From NCBI RefSeq assembly GCF_001439815.1, contig NZ_JYLM01000001.1, forward strand, positions 955,308-1,019,307: a DNA stretch of 64,000 nucleotides, written 5' to 3'. This document shows, in pieces, positions 1-9,079 of the stretch (the first letter of the stretch is position 1; every line of letters begins with the position of its first letter). The stretch is from Pseudomonas orientalis. GTDB taxonomy: Bacteria; Pseudomonadota; Gammaproteobacteria; Pseudomonadales; Pseudomonadaceae. The notes under the pieces are model-generated. The model had not been told where the DNA came from and ran no database searches. It saw nothing but the letters and a program-made list of their open reading frames with translations. The position numbers and the translations under genes were made by a program.

Positions 1-1
1 C

Positions 2-940
2 GCCTGCGAAACCACCAACGACGGGCGCGGTGCGATCCTGAATAAAAAGGCGATTCCGCCGGGTGCCGCGTTGTTCGGCTACAGCCGCCTGTACGGTGGC
101 ATTCCCGGCGGCCAGGCCGAACTGGTGCGGGTGCCCAAGGCCAATGCCGGACCGTTCAAGGTGCCCGGGGTGCTGGCGGACGAAAAGGTGTTGTTCCTTT
201 CCGACATCCTGCCCACGGCCTGGCAGGCGGTGACCAATGCCGGTATCGGCAGAGGCTCCAGCGTGGCGATCTATGGCGCCGGCCCCGTGGGTTTGCTCAG
301 CGCCGCGTGTGCGCAGATGCTCGGGGCCGAACGGATTTTCATGGTCGATGATCATCCCTACCGTCTGGCCTACGCGCAAAAGATGTACGGCGTGATCCCG
401 ATCAACTTTGAAGAGGACGATGACCCGGCCGACACCATCATCCGCCAGACCGCCGGCATGCGCGGCGTCGATGGTGTGGTGGATGCGGTGGGTTTTGAAG
501 CCAAGGGCAGCACCACCGAAACCATCCTTACCACCTTGAAGATCGAAGGCAGCAGCGGCAAGGCCCTGCGCCAGTGCATCGCCGCCGTGCGCCGTGGCGG
601 GGTGGTCAGCGTGGCCGGGGTGTATGCCGGCTTTATCCATGGCTTCATGTTTGGCGATGCGTTCGACAAGGGCCTGACCTTCAAGATGGGTCAGACTCAT
701 GTGCAGCGCTTCCTGCCGGAATTACTTGAGCACATTGAACTCGGGCATTTGAATCCCGAGGCCATCGTTACCCATCGGCTGTCTCTGGAGCAGGCCGCGC
801 GGGGCTATGAACTGTTTGATAAAGCCGAGGAAGAGTGCCGCAAGGTGATTCTGCTGCCGGGGATCAGTGATCGGCCGTTGACCGAGCCGCTGGAAGAACT
901 GTCTCCCGAGATCCGCATGCAAGGCGCTCCCGGTTTTTAG
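2..940 (+). CDS. zinc-dependent alcohol dehydrogenase family protein (5' end outside window)
   Basis: This is the C-terminal 312 residues of a medium-chain dehydrogenase; the open frame runs in from the left edge. A Rossmann nucleotide-binding motif ([10 protein letters not shown]) is followed by an acidic pair at the end of the second strand (MVDDH), which suggests NAD rather than NADP. The long insert after the Rossmann core and the overall pattern resemble glutathione-independent formaldehyde dehydrogenases and related Zn-ADHs. The catalytic-zinc half is mostly outside the window, so the substrate cannot be inferred. A REPIN follows 20 bp after the stop. Confidence 0.8.
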   Translation, partial: ACETTNDGRGAILNKKAIPPGAALFGYSRLYGGIPGGQAELVRVPKANAGPFKVPGVLADEKVLFLSDILPTAWQAVTNAGIGRGSSVAIYGAGPVGLLSAACAQMLGAERIFMVDDHPYRLAYAQKMYGVIPINFEEDDDPADTIIRQTAGMRGVDGVVDAVGFEAKGSTTETILTTLKIEGSSGKALRQCIAAVRRGGVVSVAGVYAGFIHGFMFGDAFDKGLTFKMGQTHVQRFLPELLEHIELGHLNPEAIVTHRLSLEQAARGYELFDKAEEECRKVILLPGISDRPLTEPLEELSPEIRMQGAPGF

Positions 941-959
941 TCTGCGAATACAAAACCAA

Positions 960-1048
960 TGTGGGAGGGGGCTTGCCCCCGATTGCGGTGAGCCAGCTAA
1001 GCATTGGTTGGCTGACACACTGCTATCGGGGGCAAGCCCCCTCCCACA
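960..1048. repeat. REPIN, class A (GTGGGAGGGGGCTTGCCCCC)
   Basis: Two inverted REP palindromes, each GTGGGAGGGGGCTTGCCCCCGAT-like, flank a short spacer that itself contains GCCAGC/GCTGAC inverted halves. The element lies between convergent genes, where it could also act as a transcription barrier. REPINs of this kind are known to be mobilised in trans by RAYT transposases; no RAYT gene is in this window. Confidence 0.9.
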
Positions 1049-1060
1049 TTTGAAATGCGT

Positions 1061-1492
1061 TCAACTCAAGGCTTGTGGCTGTATGTGCAATTGGCCATCG
1101 ACATCCTTCACCAACCCGCTGGCCAACAACAGCGGCGCCACGCGCTTGTGCAACTGCGGCTCGACGAATTCCTTCACCGTCTCCAGCACCAGCACGCCAC
1201 TGAGCGGCAACTCGGCCTTGGTGTACGACAACCAGGCCTTCTTCAACGCCATCAGCACATCACTGCCGGCCGTGGCGGCAAAGCGGCGGTGGGTGGGCTT
1301 GCCGTCGAAAGTGAACGTGTGCTGGAAGCCGTACCCGGTTTCATCGCCGCCGCTGGCGCTGCAACGGATGCAGGTGCACGGGCCGTCGCCAAACGCGCTG
1401 CGCAGGTAGGCGTTGAAGTCCACCACGGGTTTGAGTGACAGGCGCTTATCGACCTCGAACAGGTCTCCGGTCATTTTTTCGTCAGTGTCCAA
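1061..1492 (-). CDS. conserved hypothetical protein, 143 aa
   Basis: I do not recognise a family. The protein is soluble, with no signal peptide or membrane segment, and has a cysteine cluster (CTCIRC) near residue 40 that could bind metal. The preferred start is TTG at 1492 because GAGGA lies 7 nt upstream; the in-frame ATG at 1474 has no Shine-Dalgarno. The coding character resembles its neighbours, and the gene is convergent with the dehydrogenase, separated from it by a REPIN. It could be co-transcribed with nothing else, since the AraC gene upstream ends about 100 bp away on the same strand. Confidence 0.6.
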   Translation of the reverse strand: MDTDEKMTGDLFEVDKRLSLKPVVDFNAYLRSAFGDGPCTCIRCSASGGDETGYGFQHTFTFDGKPTHRRFAATAGSDVLMALKKAWLSYTKAELPLSGVLVLETVKEFVEPQLHKRVAPLLLASGLVKDVDGQLHIQPQALS

Positions 1493-1589
1493 CGTCTATT
1501 CCTCGCAAGTCGGTAGCGGTGTTCCAAAGCGCGGCACAATACCAGCCAAGCGCGTGTTTGGGGATTTTTTGCCTTTAACGGGCGAACCA

Positions 1590-2378
1590 TCAGCGGAAAA
1601 ATTCTCCCGGCGTAGTATCAAATTGCTGGCGAAAGGCGTTGATAAACGCCGACGTCGAGTCATAACCACAGCCCAGCGCCACATCCGTTACCCGCTCGCC
1701 TTGCTCCAGGGCGGGCAGGGCGCTCAGCAGGCGCAGGCGCTGGCGCCACGCGCGGAAGGTCAGCCCGGTGTCACTCAGAAACAGACGGCTGAGGGTTTTT
1801 TCGCTGACCCCAAGCTTTTGGCTCCAGTCTCCCAGCGTGGTCTGCTGCTCCGGATGCAGGTTCAGGCTGCGGTAGATCTGCCGCAAGCGGGCGTCATGGG
1901 GCAGGGGCAGCATCAAGTCCACCTGAGGCGCGGCGGCGAGTTGGTCCAGTATCACCTGGGCCAGGCGCCCGTCCGGGCCATCCTCGGCATATTCCACCGG
2001 CAATTCGCTGAAGCTGCGGATCAACTCGCGCAACAGGCTACTCACCGCCAGCACATGACAGTGCCCGGCCGCCCACGCCGTGACGCTGCAATCCAGGTAC
2101 AGGCTGCGCATCTCGGTGTGGGGCGCGCTGTAGACGCGGTGCGGCATGCCCGCCGGAATCCACACCGCACGCTGGGGCGGGGCGACGAAGCGGCCGGCAC
2201 CGGTCTGGATCTCCAGCACCCCGGAAATCGCATAGGACAACTGCACCCACGGATGGCTGTGCCGCCGCGTCAGTGCGCGATTGGGCAGCGATTCGGTGCG
2301 TCCATACACCGCCCGTGGCAGGCTGGATAGCCCGGGAATCGTGCGTCGGACGGTCTTGTCCTGTCCTTTAGGCGGCAT
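1590..2378 (-). CDS. AraC-family transcriptional regulator with N-terminal cupin
   Basis: This is a 262-residue cytoplasmic DNA-binding protein. The N-terminal part (about 25-100) is cupin-like, with the pattern RRHSHPWVQLSY, a GxL...G core and PAGMPHRV, as in AraC sensors that bind small ligands. The C-terminal part (about 165-262) holds two helix-turn-helix units; the second ends in the family signature (DVALGCGYDSTSAFINAFRQ, then TPGEFFR). It is transcribed divergently from the transporter gene at 2463 with 84 bp between them, so regulation of that transporter and of itself is the simplest inference. The ligand is unknown. Confidence 0.88.
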   Translation of the reverse strand: MPPKGQDKTVRRTIPGLSSLPRAVYGRTESLPNRALTRRHSHPWVQLSYAISGVLEIQTGAGRFVAPPQRAVWIPAGMPHRVYSAPHTEMRSLYLDCSVTAWAAGHCHVLAVSSLLRELIRSFSELPVEYAEDGPDGRLAQVILDQLAAAPQVDLMLPLPHDARLRQIYRSLNLHPEQQTTLGDWSQKLGVSEKTLSRLFLSDTGLTFRAWRQRLRLLSALPALEQGERVTDVALGCGYDSTSAFINAFRQQFDTTPGEFFR

Positions 2379-2462
2379 TTACTGGCTCATTGGCGTTAGT
2401 CGGTAACAGGTCGTTACGTTAGAGTCGGGCCATGCGCTTGGCAACCCCTGGAAGATTTGCTT
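2379..2462. promoter_or_regulatory. divergent promoter region with candidate AraC direct repeats
   Basis: Between the divergent araC-type and transporter genes, CGTTAGTCGG (2394-2403) recurs as CGTTAGAGTCGG (2417-2428) in the same orientation, 23 bp apart, about two helical turns. Direct repeats with this spacing are typical AraC-family sites. A small palindrome GTAAC-N5-GTTAC (2403-2417) lies between them. Operator function is inferred. Confidence 0.4.
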
Positions 2463-3461
2463 ATGACCCGTCCGCGTTTCCTGCCCGACAACTTCACCCT
2501 GACCCTGATCGCCACGGTGATCCTCGCCTCCCTGCTGCCGGCCAGCGGCCAGACCGCCGTGGCCTTCGGCTGGGTCACCAACCTCGCTATCGCGCTGCTG
2601 TTTTTCCTGCACGGCGCCAAGCTGTCGCGCCAGGCCATCGTCGCCGGGGCAGGGCACTGGCGTCTGCATTTGCTGGTGTTCAGCCTGACCTTCGTGCTGT
2701 TCCCGCTGCTGGGCCTGGCGCTCAAGCCCGTGCTGTCGCCGCTGATCGGCAACGACCTGTACATGGGCATGCTCTACCTCTGCGCGCTGCCGGCCACCGT
2801 GCAATCGGCGATTGCCTTCACCTCCCTGGCGCGCGGCAATATTCCGGCGGCGATCTGCAGCGCAGCGGCCTCGAGCCTGTTCGGCATCTTCCTCACGCCG
2901 TTGCTGGTGACACTGCTGCTCAATGTGCACGGCGATGGCGGCTCCACCGTCGACGCGATCCTGAAGATCAGCGTGCAGTTGCTGCTGCCGTTCGTCGCCG
3001 GCCAGATCGCCCGGCGCTGGATCGGTGGCTGGGTCGGCCGCAACAAATCCTGGCTCAAGTTCGTCGACCAGGGCTCGATCCTGCTGGTGGTCTACGGCGC
3101 GTTCAGCGAGGCGGTCAATGAAGGCATCTGGCACCAGATTCCGCTGTGGGAACTGGGTGGGCTCGTCGTTGCGTGCTGCGTCTTGCTGGCCCTGGTGCTG
3201 GTGGCCTCCGCGCTGCTGGGCAAGGCGTTCGGCTTCAACCAGGAAGATCGCATCACCATCCTGTTCTGCGGCTCGAAGAAAAGCCTGGCCACTGGCGTGC
3301 CGATGGCCCAGGTGTTGTTTGCCGGGGCGAGCATGGGCGTGTTGATTTTGCCGTTGATGCTGTTTCATCAGATCCAGCTGATGGTGTGTGCGGCGTTGGC
3401 TCAGCGCTATGCCAAGCGGCCGGAAAGCATTCCTGAGTTGATGACGCAGGTGGATCCGTGA
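2463..3461 (+). CDS. bile acid:sodium symporter family (YfeH-type) membrane transporter
   Basis: The predicted product is a 332-residue integral membrane protein with about ten hydrophobic segments. It has the N-terminal pattern of the SBF-like family (PDNFTLTLIATVILASLLP, then GAKLSRQAIVAG), a conserved LCALPATVQSAIAF segment, and a late GSKKSLATGVP motif that is typical of this family. The ATG at 2463 is chosen because GGAAG lies about 9 nt upstream; an in-frame TTG two codons earlier is less likely. Substrate is not predictable; members move organic anions by cation symport. It is divergent from an AraC regulator that probably controls it. Confidence 0.88.
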   Translation: MTRPRFLPDNFTLTLIATVILASLLPASGQTAVAFGWVTNLAIALLFFLHGAKLSRQAIVAGAGHWRLHLLVFSLTFVLFPLLGLALKPVLSPLIGNDLYMGMLYLCALPATVQSAIAFTSLARGNIPAAICSAAASSLFGIFLTPLLVTLLLNVHGDGGSTVDAILKISVQLLLPFVAGQIARRWIGGWVGRNKSWLKFVDQGSILLVVYGAFSEAVNEGIWHQIPLWELGGLVVACCVLLALVLVASALLGKAFGFNQEDRITILFCGSKKSLATGVPMAQVLFAGASMGVLILPLMLFHQIQLMVCAALAQRYAKRPESIPELMTQVDP

Positions 3462-3633
3462 GTCTGGGCTCTTCAGGCCGATTCAAGCCGACGATTAGGC
3501 AGTCGCGCTGAGCCTTCATGCGATAACCGGGCAGGATCAGGGCCAACAGCGCCGCGAGAAACCTATAGAATGCTCAACGGCCACGCGTCTTCTGCGCGGC
3601 CGTTTGATCACTGTCAGAGTACCTCGCCCTTCA

Positions 3634-4818
3634 ATGAGCCTTTCAGCCGCAACCCCCCAAGCCAATTGGCAACCGGTCATCGCCCTGGCGCTGGCCGCGT
3701 TTGTGTTCAATACCACCGAATTCGTGCCGGTCGGCCTGCTCAGCGCCATCGGCGCCAGCTTTGACATGCCGGTGGCCAGCGTCGGCCTGATGCTGACCAT
3801 CTATGCGTGGATCGTGTCGCTGACGTCGCTGCCGGTGATGCTGCTCACGCGCAACGTCGAGCGGCGCAAGTTGCTCATCGTGCTGTTCGGCCTGTTTATC
3901 GTCAGCCATATCCTGTCCAGCGTGGCCACCAGTTTCGGCTTGCTGATGGTCAGCCGGGTCGGCATCGCCCTGGCCCATGCGCTGTTCTGGTCGATCACCG
4001 CATCCCTGGCGGTGCGCCTGGCGCCACAGGGCAAGCAGGTGCAGGCCCTGGGCCTGCTCGCCACCGGTACGTCCCTGGCGATGGTGCTGGGTATTCCCCT
4101 GGGTCGCCTGCTGGGCGAGGCCATGGGCTGGCGCACCACCTTCCTGGTGATTGCCGCATTCGCCGCCGCGCTGGTGTTCTGGCTGGCGCGCACCTTGCCT
4201 CCGCTGCCGAGCCAGAACTCCGGCTCACTGCGCAGCCTGCCGCTGCTGTTCAAGCGCCCGGCGTTGGTGGCGCTCTACGTGCTGACCGCGATGACCGTCA
4301 CCGCGCAATTCACCGCCTACAGCTACATCGAGCCCTTCGTCGAAGGCGTCGCCGGTCTGGGTGGCAGTGCGGTCACCCTGATCCTGCTGGTATTCGGCGG
4401 CGCCGGCATCATCGGCTCGCTGCTGTTCAGCCTGGTGCATCGTTTCAACCCGCACGTCTTCGTGGTCAGCAGCGTGTTCCTGCTCGCGGCCTGCCTGGCG
4501 CTGATGTTGCCGTTGAGCGGCGCTGAATCCTACCTGGTGGGCCTGAGTGTGTTCTGGGGCATGGCGATCATGGGGTTCGGCCTGGCGATGCAGTCCAAAG
4601 TGCTGGTGCTGGCACCCGACGCCACCGACGTGGCCATGGCGATGTTCTCCGGCATCTACAACATCGGCATCGGCGGCGGTGCGTTGATGGGCAGTTGGGT
4701 CGGCAGCCACTTCGGCTTCGCCTGGATCGGCGCGGCGGGCGGGTTGCTGGCGGCGCTGGCGTTGGTGGGGTATTGCCTGGCGATTCGGCGGTTTGGCACG
4801 GGGGTGGTGCAGCGCTGA
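3634..4818 (+). CDS. sotB: MFS sugar efflux transporter, SotB-like
   Basis: This is a 394-residue major facilitator with about 12 transmembrane segments. The N-terminal segment [21 protein letters not shown] is close to the SotB/YdhP group of arabinose/IPTG-type exporters in the inner membrane, followed by a GxxxxR-type loop (RNVERRKLL) after helix 2. ATG 3634 is preferred over TTG 3604 because homologues start shortly before the first helix. No strong Shine-Dalgarno is visible. It appears monocistronic; a REP element and the structured repeat follow its stop directly. Confidence 0.85.
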   Translation: MSLSAATPQANWQPVIALALAAFVFNTTEFVPVGLLSAIGASFDMPVASVGLMLTIYAWIVSLTSLPVMLLTRNVERRKLLIVLFGLFIVSHILSSVATSFGLLMVSRVGIALAHALFWSITASLAVRLAPQGKQVQALGLLATGTSLAMVLGIPLGRLLGEAMGWRTTFLVIAAFAAALVFWLARTLPPLPSQNSGSLRSLPLLFKRPALVALYVLTAMTVTAQFTAYSYIEPFVEGVAGLGGSAVTLILLVFGGAGIIGSLLFSLVHRFNPHVFVVSSVFLLAACLALMLPLSGAESYLVGLSVFWGMAIMGFGLAMQSKVLVLAPDATDVAMAMFSGIYNIGIGGGALMGSWVGSHFGFAWIGAAGGLLAALALVGYCLAIRRFGTGVVQR

Positions 4819-4843
4819 AGCGACGGTTACCTATCGGTCCAAA

Positions 4844-5205
4844 TGTGGGAGGGGGCTTGCCCCCGATGGCGGCCTCAGGGCCGACCAGGATGTTGGATCA
4901 GATCGAGTACATATCCGTTTCTGCGGTAACGGCTACTTAGGGTTCCGCTTTTACAGCGGCTCACTTTTGAAAAGCCGGAATGCCGGCCCAGTCAAAAGTA
5001 AGCAAAACGCTCTTGCCCCACCACTCGGCACCTCGCCCAGGCTCGGTGTGCCCGAACACAGGCTTGAATCCGTGGGCCGCCGCAATGGGCCATCCATGGC
5101 CCAGTGCGGCTAACCCGGCGTCCTGCCGGGTTACCCACGGACTCAAGCCTGCGTTCGGCCAGCGTGGTTTAACGGGGCGCCTAAGATCAAGATCAAAAGC
5201 GCGGC
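4844..5205. repeat. long structured dispersed repeat, copy 1
   Basis: About 360 bp, beginning with a single class A REP (4844-4870), recurs nearly identically at 49387-49736. The core at 5050-5160 is almost fully self-complementary. An outer stem (5050-5076 with 5134-5160, 27 bp, three mismatches) encloses a 15-bp hairpin with a CC loop and one mismatch (5079-5110) and a 9-bp perfect hairpin (5111-5133). Only two bases at the junction are unpaired. Short open frames across it have no coding character. Relative to copy 2 this copy carries about 17 extra bases near 4976. The stretch to the aquaporin gene holds another REP and nothing else I can identify. Confidence 0.85.
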
Positions 5206-5248
5206 GGCCTTAGAGCCGACCGGTATTTTGTGTCGGCCCCGGTCCAAA

Positions 5249-5275
5249 TGTGGGAGGGGGCTTGCCCCCGATGGC
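5249..5275. repeat. single class A REP
   Basis: A lone GTGGGAGGGGGCTTGCCCCC palindrome lies in the same orientation as the REP at 4844. The structured repeat is therefore bracketed by two direct REPs at this locus. Confidence 0.85.
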
Positions 5276-5421
5276 GGTGGCACAGCAGACGCTGGACATT
5301 ACTGATCCGGCGCCTGACTAAAACCGGACAATTCCTACAAGATCCATCAATGCCCATTGCTACCGTCTCGCGGGGCCGCCCACTTCCCGTGGTGACGGCA
5401 TGAACAGTAATGGAGTCGATT

Positions 5422-6114
5422 GTGCAAAAGCGTTTGATCGCCGAGTTTATCGGTACGTTCTGGCTGACGTTCGGCGGCTGTGGCAGCGCCATTCTGGCGG
5501 CGGCCTTTCCTGGGTTGGGCATTGGTTTCGTGGGTGTTGCGCTGGCGTTTGGTCTCACTGTACTGACCATGGCCTACGCGGTCGGGGGTATCTCCGGTGG
5601 ACACTTCAACCCGGCGGTGACCATTGGCCTGTGGGCAGGGCGGCGGATCGCTGCCGGTGATGTGCTGCCGTATATCGCGGCGCAGGTTGCTGGGGCGATT
5701 GCTGCCGCGGCGGCGTTGTACCTGATTGCCAACGGGCAGCCTGGTTTCACCGTGGGTGGTTTTGCCGCCAACGGTTACGGCCCCCTGAGCCCAGGCCTCT
5801 TTGACCTGAAGGCCGCACTGTTGGCTGAACTGATCGCCACGTTCTTCTTCGTATTCATCATTATGCGTGTGACTGCACCGGGGGCTGCTCCGGGCTTTGC
5901 GCCAATTGCCATTGGCCTGGCGCTGACCTTGATTCACTTGGTGCTGATCCCGGTGACCAATACGTCGGTCAACCCGGCACGCAGCACCGGGCCAGCATTA
6001 TTTGCCGCAGGTGAGTACCTTTCGCAGCTCTGGGTGTTCTGGCTGGCGCCGATTGTTGGCGGGGTTTTGGGGGCGTTGGCAGCACGCACATTGGGCGAGC
6101 AAAAGCCGGCTTGA
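5422..6114 (+). CDS. aqpZ: aquaporin Z
   Basis: This is a 230-residue inner-membrane water channel of the MIP family with six transmembrane segments. Both half-helix signatures are present: NPA in [11 protein letters not shown] and NPA in [10 protein letters not shown], the latter with the pore arginine. The start [15 protein letters not shown] matches bacterial AqpZ. The GTG at 5422 is favoured because GGAG stands 6 nt upstream; the in-frame ATG at 5410 contains that Shine-Dalgarno and lacks its own. It facilitates passive water flux. The gene appears monocistronic, followed by a class B REPIN. Confidence 0.95.
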   Translation: MQKRLIAEFIGTFWLTFGGCGSAILAAAFPGLGIGFVGVALAFGLTVLTMAYAVGGISGGHFNPAVTIGLWAGRRIAAGDVLPYIAAQVAGAIAAAAALYLIANGQPGFTVGGFAANGYGPLSPGLFDLKAALLAELIATFFFVFIIMRVTAPGAAPGFAPIAIGLALTLIHLVLIPVTNTSVNPARSTGPALFAAGEYLSQLWVFWLAPIVGGVLGALAARTLGEQKPA

Positions 6115-6143
6115 TGCCTCATACGGTGGCGAGTGGGTTGCTC

Positions 6144-6253
6144 TGCACTGTAGGAGCGAGCTTGCTCGCGAAGAAGTCACAGATACCGCGTTCATCCAGG
6201 ATGCACGCGTTATCGTTGACGTTTTTCGCGAGCAAGCTCGCTCCTACAGTGCA
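6144..6253. repeat. REPIN, class B (TAGGAGCGAGCTTGCTCGC)
   Basis: TAGGAGCGAGCTTGCTCGCGA and its inverted partner (TCGCGAGCAAGCTCGCTCCTA) flank about 55 bp. The complementarity extends outward through GCACTG/CAGTGC, giving long terminal inverted arms. It lies between the convergent aqpZ and transaldolase genes. Confidence 0.9.
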
Positions 6254-6322
6254 AGGCAAGCTCCCTCGCCACAGGCCCTTGCAACGCCGAAGTTGTATCG
6301 GTAACGGTGGCGATAGTGGGCA

Positions 6323-7246
6323 TCACAGCGCAGCCAGTACCTTTTCGAGTTTTTCCTGGTCACGCGCAAACTGGCGGATGCCTTCGGCGAGTTTTTCGGT
6401 GGCCATCGCATCTTCGTTGGAGGCCCAGCGAAACTGCGCCTCGTTGATGGACTGGCGCGCTTCGCCGGCGGCACCGAGCACCAGTTTACGATCGAGGGTG
6501 CCCTGGTCTTCATCGAGTTTTTGCAGCAACTCGGGGCTGATGGTCAAGCGATCACAGCCCGCCAGCTGTTCGATCTGGCTCAGCGTTCGAAAGCTTGCGC
6601 CCATCACCACGGTGTCGATCCCGTTGGCTTTGTAGTAGTTGTAGATCCGCGTCACCGACTGCACGCCCGGGTCATCCACGCCGGTGTAATCCAGGCCTGT
6701 GCTCTTGCGGTACCAGTCGTAGATGCGGCCCACGAACGGTGAAATCAGAAACACGCCGGCATCGGCGCAGGCCTGGGCCTGGGCGAACGAGAACAGCAGG
6801 GTCAGGTTGGTCTGGATGCCGGCTTTTTCCAGGCGTTCGGCGGTGCGGATACCTTCCCAGGTGGACGCCAGTTTGATCAGCACGCGGTCGCGACCGACGC
6901 CGGCGTGGTCATAGAGGTCGATCAGCTGATTGGCTTTGGCCCACAGCGCGTCTTCATCGAAGGACAGCCGTGCGTCGACCTCGGTGGAGATGCGTCCCGG
7001 AATCACCTTGAGAATGCCGCAGCCCACCGCCACGGAAAACTGATCGCAGGCCAGGCCCAGGTCGCCTTTGGACAGGTCGAGCGCGTTGCGCAGGATGTCG
7101 CCGTAATGCTCGATGGCCGAAGCCTTGAGCAGCAGAGACGGGTTGGTGGTGGCGTCCACCGGGCGCAGGCGGCTGATGGCTTCCAGGTCGCCGGTGTCGC
7201 AGACCACGGTGGTGAATTGCTTGAGTTGTTCGAGTTTGGATGTCAT
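6323..7246 (-). CDS. tal: transaldolase
   Basis: This 307-residue cytosolic enzyme transfers a dihydroxyacetone unit between sedoheptulose-7-P/glyceraldehyde-3-P and erythrose-4-P/fructose-6-P. The TalB-type signature [12 protein letters not shown] is near residue 30, the Schiff-base lysine lies in [13 protein letters not shown], and the downstream motifs [11 protein letters not shown] and [11 protein letters not shown] are complete. Length matches TalB (about 310). It is the last gene of the minus-strand sugar operon, 24 bp after the SorC regulator gene, so it links the imported sugar to the pentose phosphate pathway. GGAG lies 10 nt before the ATG. Confidence 0.96.
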   Translation of the reverse strand: MTSKLEQLKQFTTVVCDTGDLEAISRLRPVDATTNPSLLLKASAIEHYGDILRNALDLSKGDLGLACDQFSVAVGCGILKVIPGRISTEVDARLSFDEDALWAKANQLIDLYDHAGVGRDRVLIKLASTWEGIRTAERLEKAGIQTNLTLLFSFAQAQACADAGVFLISPFVGRIYDWYRKSTGLDYTGVDDPGVQSVTRIYNYYKANGIDTVVMGASFRTLSQIEQLAGCDRLTISPELLQKLDEDQGTLDRKLVLGAAGEARQSINEAQFRWASNEDAMATEKLAEGIRQFARDQEKLEKVLAAL

Positions 7247-7270
7247 GAGCGGCGGTCTCCAAAAAAAGGG

Positions 7271-8224
7271 TTATCGGTTGAGGGCCTGCGCGGTGTCAAG
7301 GTCGGTCACCAGGATGTCGAGGTAACCGCCGGTGAGCGCGCCACGAATCGCCTGGACCTTGTTCAGCCCGCCGGCCAGGCCGAGCACGCGGTGGATGTTG
7401 CGCAATTTGGGCAGCGCCACCGACACCACGAATTCCTCATCTTCCTCCAGCACCGGCTTGCCCTGGGCATCGAAGTAACGCAGGCAGATATCGCCCACCG
7501 CGCCACGCTCGGCCAACAGGCGCAGCATGTCCTCGGTGTAGTAGTTGCCGCTGTTGCGCAGCAGTTGCGAAGGCTCAAGTTCACCGATGCCGACGATCGC
7601 CAGGGTGATGCTGTCAAAGCGTTGCAGCACCTCCTTGACCTCTTCCATCTGCACGATGCGCTGCTTGCTCTGCACCGATTGCTCGATGCTTTGCGAGGGC
7701 AGCAGGTACGCCGGGCAATTGAGCAGGGTCGCCAGGCGCTGGGTGAGCAGGGTGGCTTCGAACGCGCCTTTATGGCCGACCCCGCCCAACAGTTGTACCA
7801 CTTCCTCGGCGCCTTGTTTACCCGGTTGGGCATGCAGATGGCCGACCATGGCGCGAATGGTGCTGCTCCACGACGAAATGCCGATGCGGTCCTGGGGCGA
7901 CAGGCTGGTCTCCAGGTAATGCGCGGCGGCCGAGCCGATGGCTTGCTTGATGCTTTCATCGTTGCCGGGCTGGGTGGCTTCCACCACGATCACCCGACGC
8001 ACGCCGTAGCGGCGTTGCAGTTGGGTTTCCAGCTCCAGGTGCAGCCCTTGCAGGCGCATCACGCTGATTTTCACCACACCCTCCGCCAGCGCGCGGCGCA
8101 GGGCGCGGCTGATAAAGGACTGGGAGAGGTCCAGTTGCGTGGAAATTTCGGACTGCTTGAGCCCTTCTTCGTAATAGAGGCTCGCGATCTTGGTGATCAG
8201 GCGCTGTTCTTCGATCTGGCTCAT
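7271..8224 (-). CDS. SorC-family sugar-binding transcriptional regulator
   Basis: This 317-residue protein has an N-terminal helix-turn-helix (LKQSEISTQLDLSQSFISRA, about 23-42) and a C-terminal sugar-phosphate-binding domain of the SorC/DeoR type (ATQPGNDESIKQAIGSAAA; GGVGHKGAF; GLAGGLNKVQAIRGAL; DILVTD). Such proteins control polyol and pentose operons and respond to phosphorylated sugars. It sits inside the operon it probably regulates, between the SDR genes and tal. The best operator candidates are the inverted TGAATATTTAT motifs in the divergent promoter at 13673-14033. Start supported by GAGG 7 nt upstream. Confidence 0.9.
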   Translation of the reverse strand: MSQIEEQRLITKIASLYYEEGLKQSEISTQLDLSQSFISRALRRALAEGVVKISVMRLQGLHLELETQLQRRYGVRRVIVVEATQPGNDESIKQAIGSAAAHYLETSLSPQDRIGISSWSSTIRAMVGHLHAQPGKQGAEEVVQLLGGVGHKGAFEATLLTQRLATLLNCPAYLLPSQSIEQSVQSKQRIVQMEEVKEVLQRFDSITLAIVGIGELEPSQLLRNSGNYYTEDMLRLLAERGAVGDICLRYFDAQGKPVLEEDEEFVVSVALPKLRNIHRVLGLAGGLNKVQAIRGALTGGYLDILVTDLDTAQALNR

Positions 8225-8269
8225 GAAAGCCTCAGTGGTTGACTCAATGGCCGTGAGGATACCAAACCC

Positions 8270-9070
8270 TTACGACATGATCAGGCCTCCGTCGATATTG
8301 ATCGCCTGGCCGGTCAGGTAGGCCGCGTCATCCGAGGCCAGGAACGCCACCAGCCCGGCGACATCCGAGGGTTTGCCGGCGCGGCGCAGGGGGATGTTCC
8401 TGACCCATTCGGCCATCAATTCGCCCTTGGCGTAGCGCTTTTCGTCGGTGCTGAGGATCTCGCCCCAGACGCGGTCGTTGTAGTCCCACATCTCGCTTTC
8501 GATGATGCCCGGGCAGAACGCATTGACCGTGATGTTATGCCGCGCCAGCTCCAGGGACAGGCTCTGGGTGATGCCGATCACGCCCATCTTGCTCGCGGCG
8601 TAGTGCGGGGTGTAGATAAAGCCCTGGCGGCCCTGGCCCGACGAGGTATTGATCAAGCGTCCGCTACCTTGCCTGACCATGTACTTGGCCGCCTCCCGGC
8701 AACCCAGCCACACCCCGGTGGTGTTGACCTGCAGCACCTTGTCGAAGTCGGCGCGGGGCATGGTGTCGTAGTGGTCGATGGTGATGATGCCGGCGTTCTG
8801 CACCGACACGTCGATACTGCCGAAGCGTGCGTGGCCTTCGCGGTAGAGCCGTTCGATATCGCTTTCGTTGGTGACATCGATGCCGAGGGCGAGGGTGCTC
8901 ACGCCGTATTCCCGGGCCAGCTGGTCGGCGGTGAAGGTCACGCGCTCCAGGTCGTTGGAGGCCAGCACCAGGTGGGCGCCTTCCTGGGCGAAGCGCTCGG
9001 CAATGCCGGCGCCGATGCCACGGCAGGCGCCGGTGATGACGATGGTTTTACCGCTGAATCGTTGCGACAT
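8270..9070 (-). CDS. SDR-family oxidoreductase (polyol dehydrogenase-like)
   Basis: This is a 266-residue classical short-chain dehydrogenase. It has the TGACRGIGAGIA nucleotide-binding motif near residue 13, NAG (QNAG) near 92, catalytic Ser in NTSSGQ, the YAASK catalytic Tyr-Lys pair, and a C-terminal GQAINIDGG. The variant C in TGAC and the internal WDYNDRVWGEIL segment recall sorbitol- and iditol-type dehydrogenases. In this operon, with an ABC importer, a kinase and transketolase, it most likely oxidises a polyol to a ketose in the cytosol. Which polyol is not determinable. AGGAG precedes the ATG by 6 nt; 9 bp separate it from the upstream SDR gene. Confidence 0.88.
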   Translation of the reverse strand: MSQRFSGKTIVITGACRGIGAGIAERFAQEGAHLVLASNDLERVTFTADQLAREYGVSTLALGIDVTNESDIERLYREGHARFGSIDVSVQNAGIITIDHYDTMPRADFDKVLQVNTTGVWLGCREAAKYMVRQGSGRLINTSSGQGRQGFIYTPHYAASKMGVIGITQSLSLELARHNITVNAFCPGIIESEMWDYNDRVWGEILSTDEKRYAKGELMAEWVRNIPLRRAGKPSDVAGLVAFLASDDAAYLTGQAINIDGGLIMS

Positions 9071-9079
9071 GACGAACTC

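Noticed and set aside
3462..3633. Short frame and imperfect GGCC hairpin upstream of the SotB-like gene
   Set aside because: The hairpin is imperfect and the peptide has no recognisable pattern; nothing beyond a promoter region can be supported.
4980..5213. Short protein-like frames in the dispersed repeat (also 49300-49824)
   Set aside because: The sequence is constrained by base pairing in the three-way junction, the frames lack ribosome sites, and both copies carry indels relative to each other.
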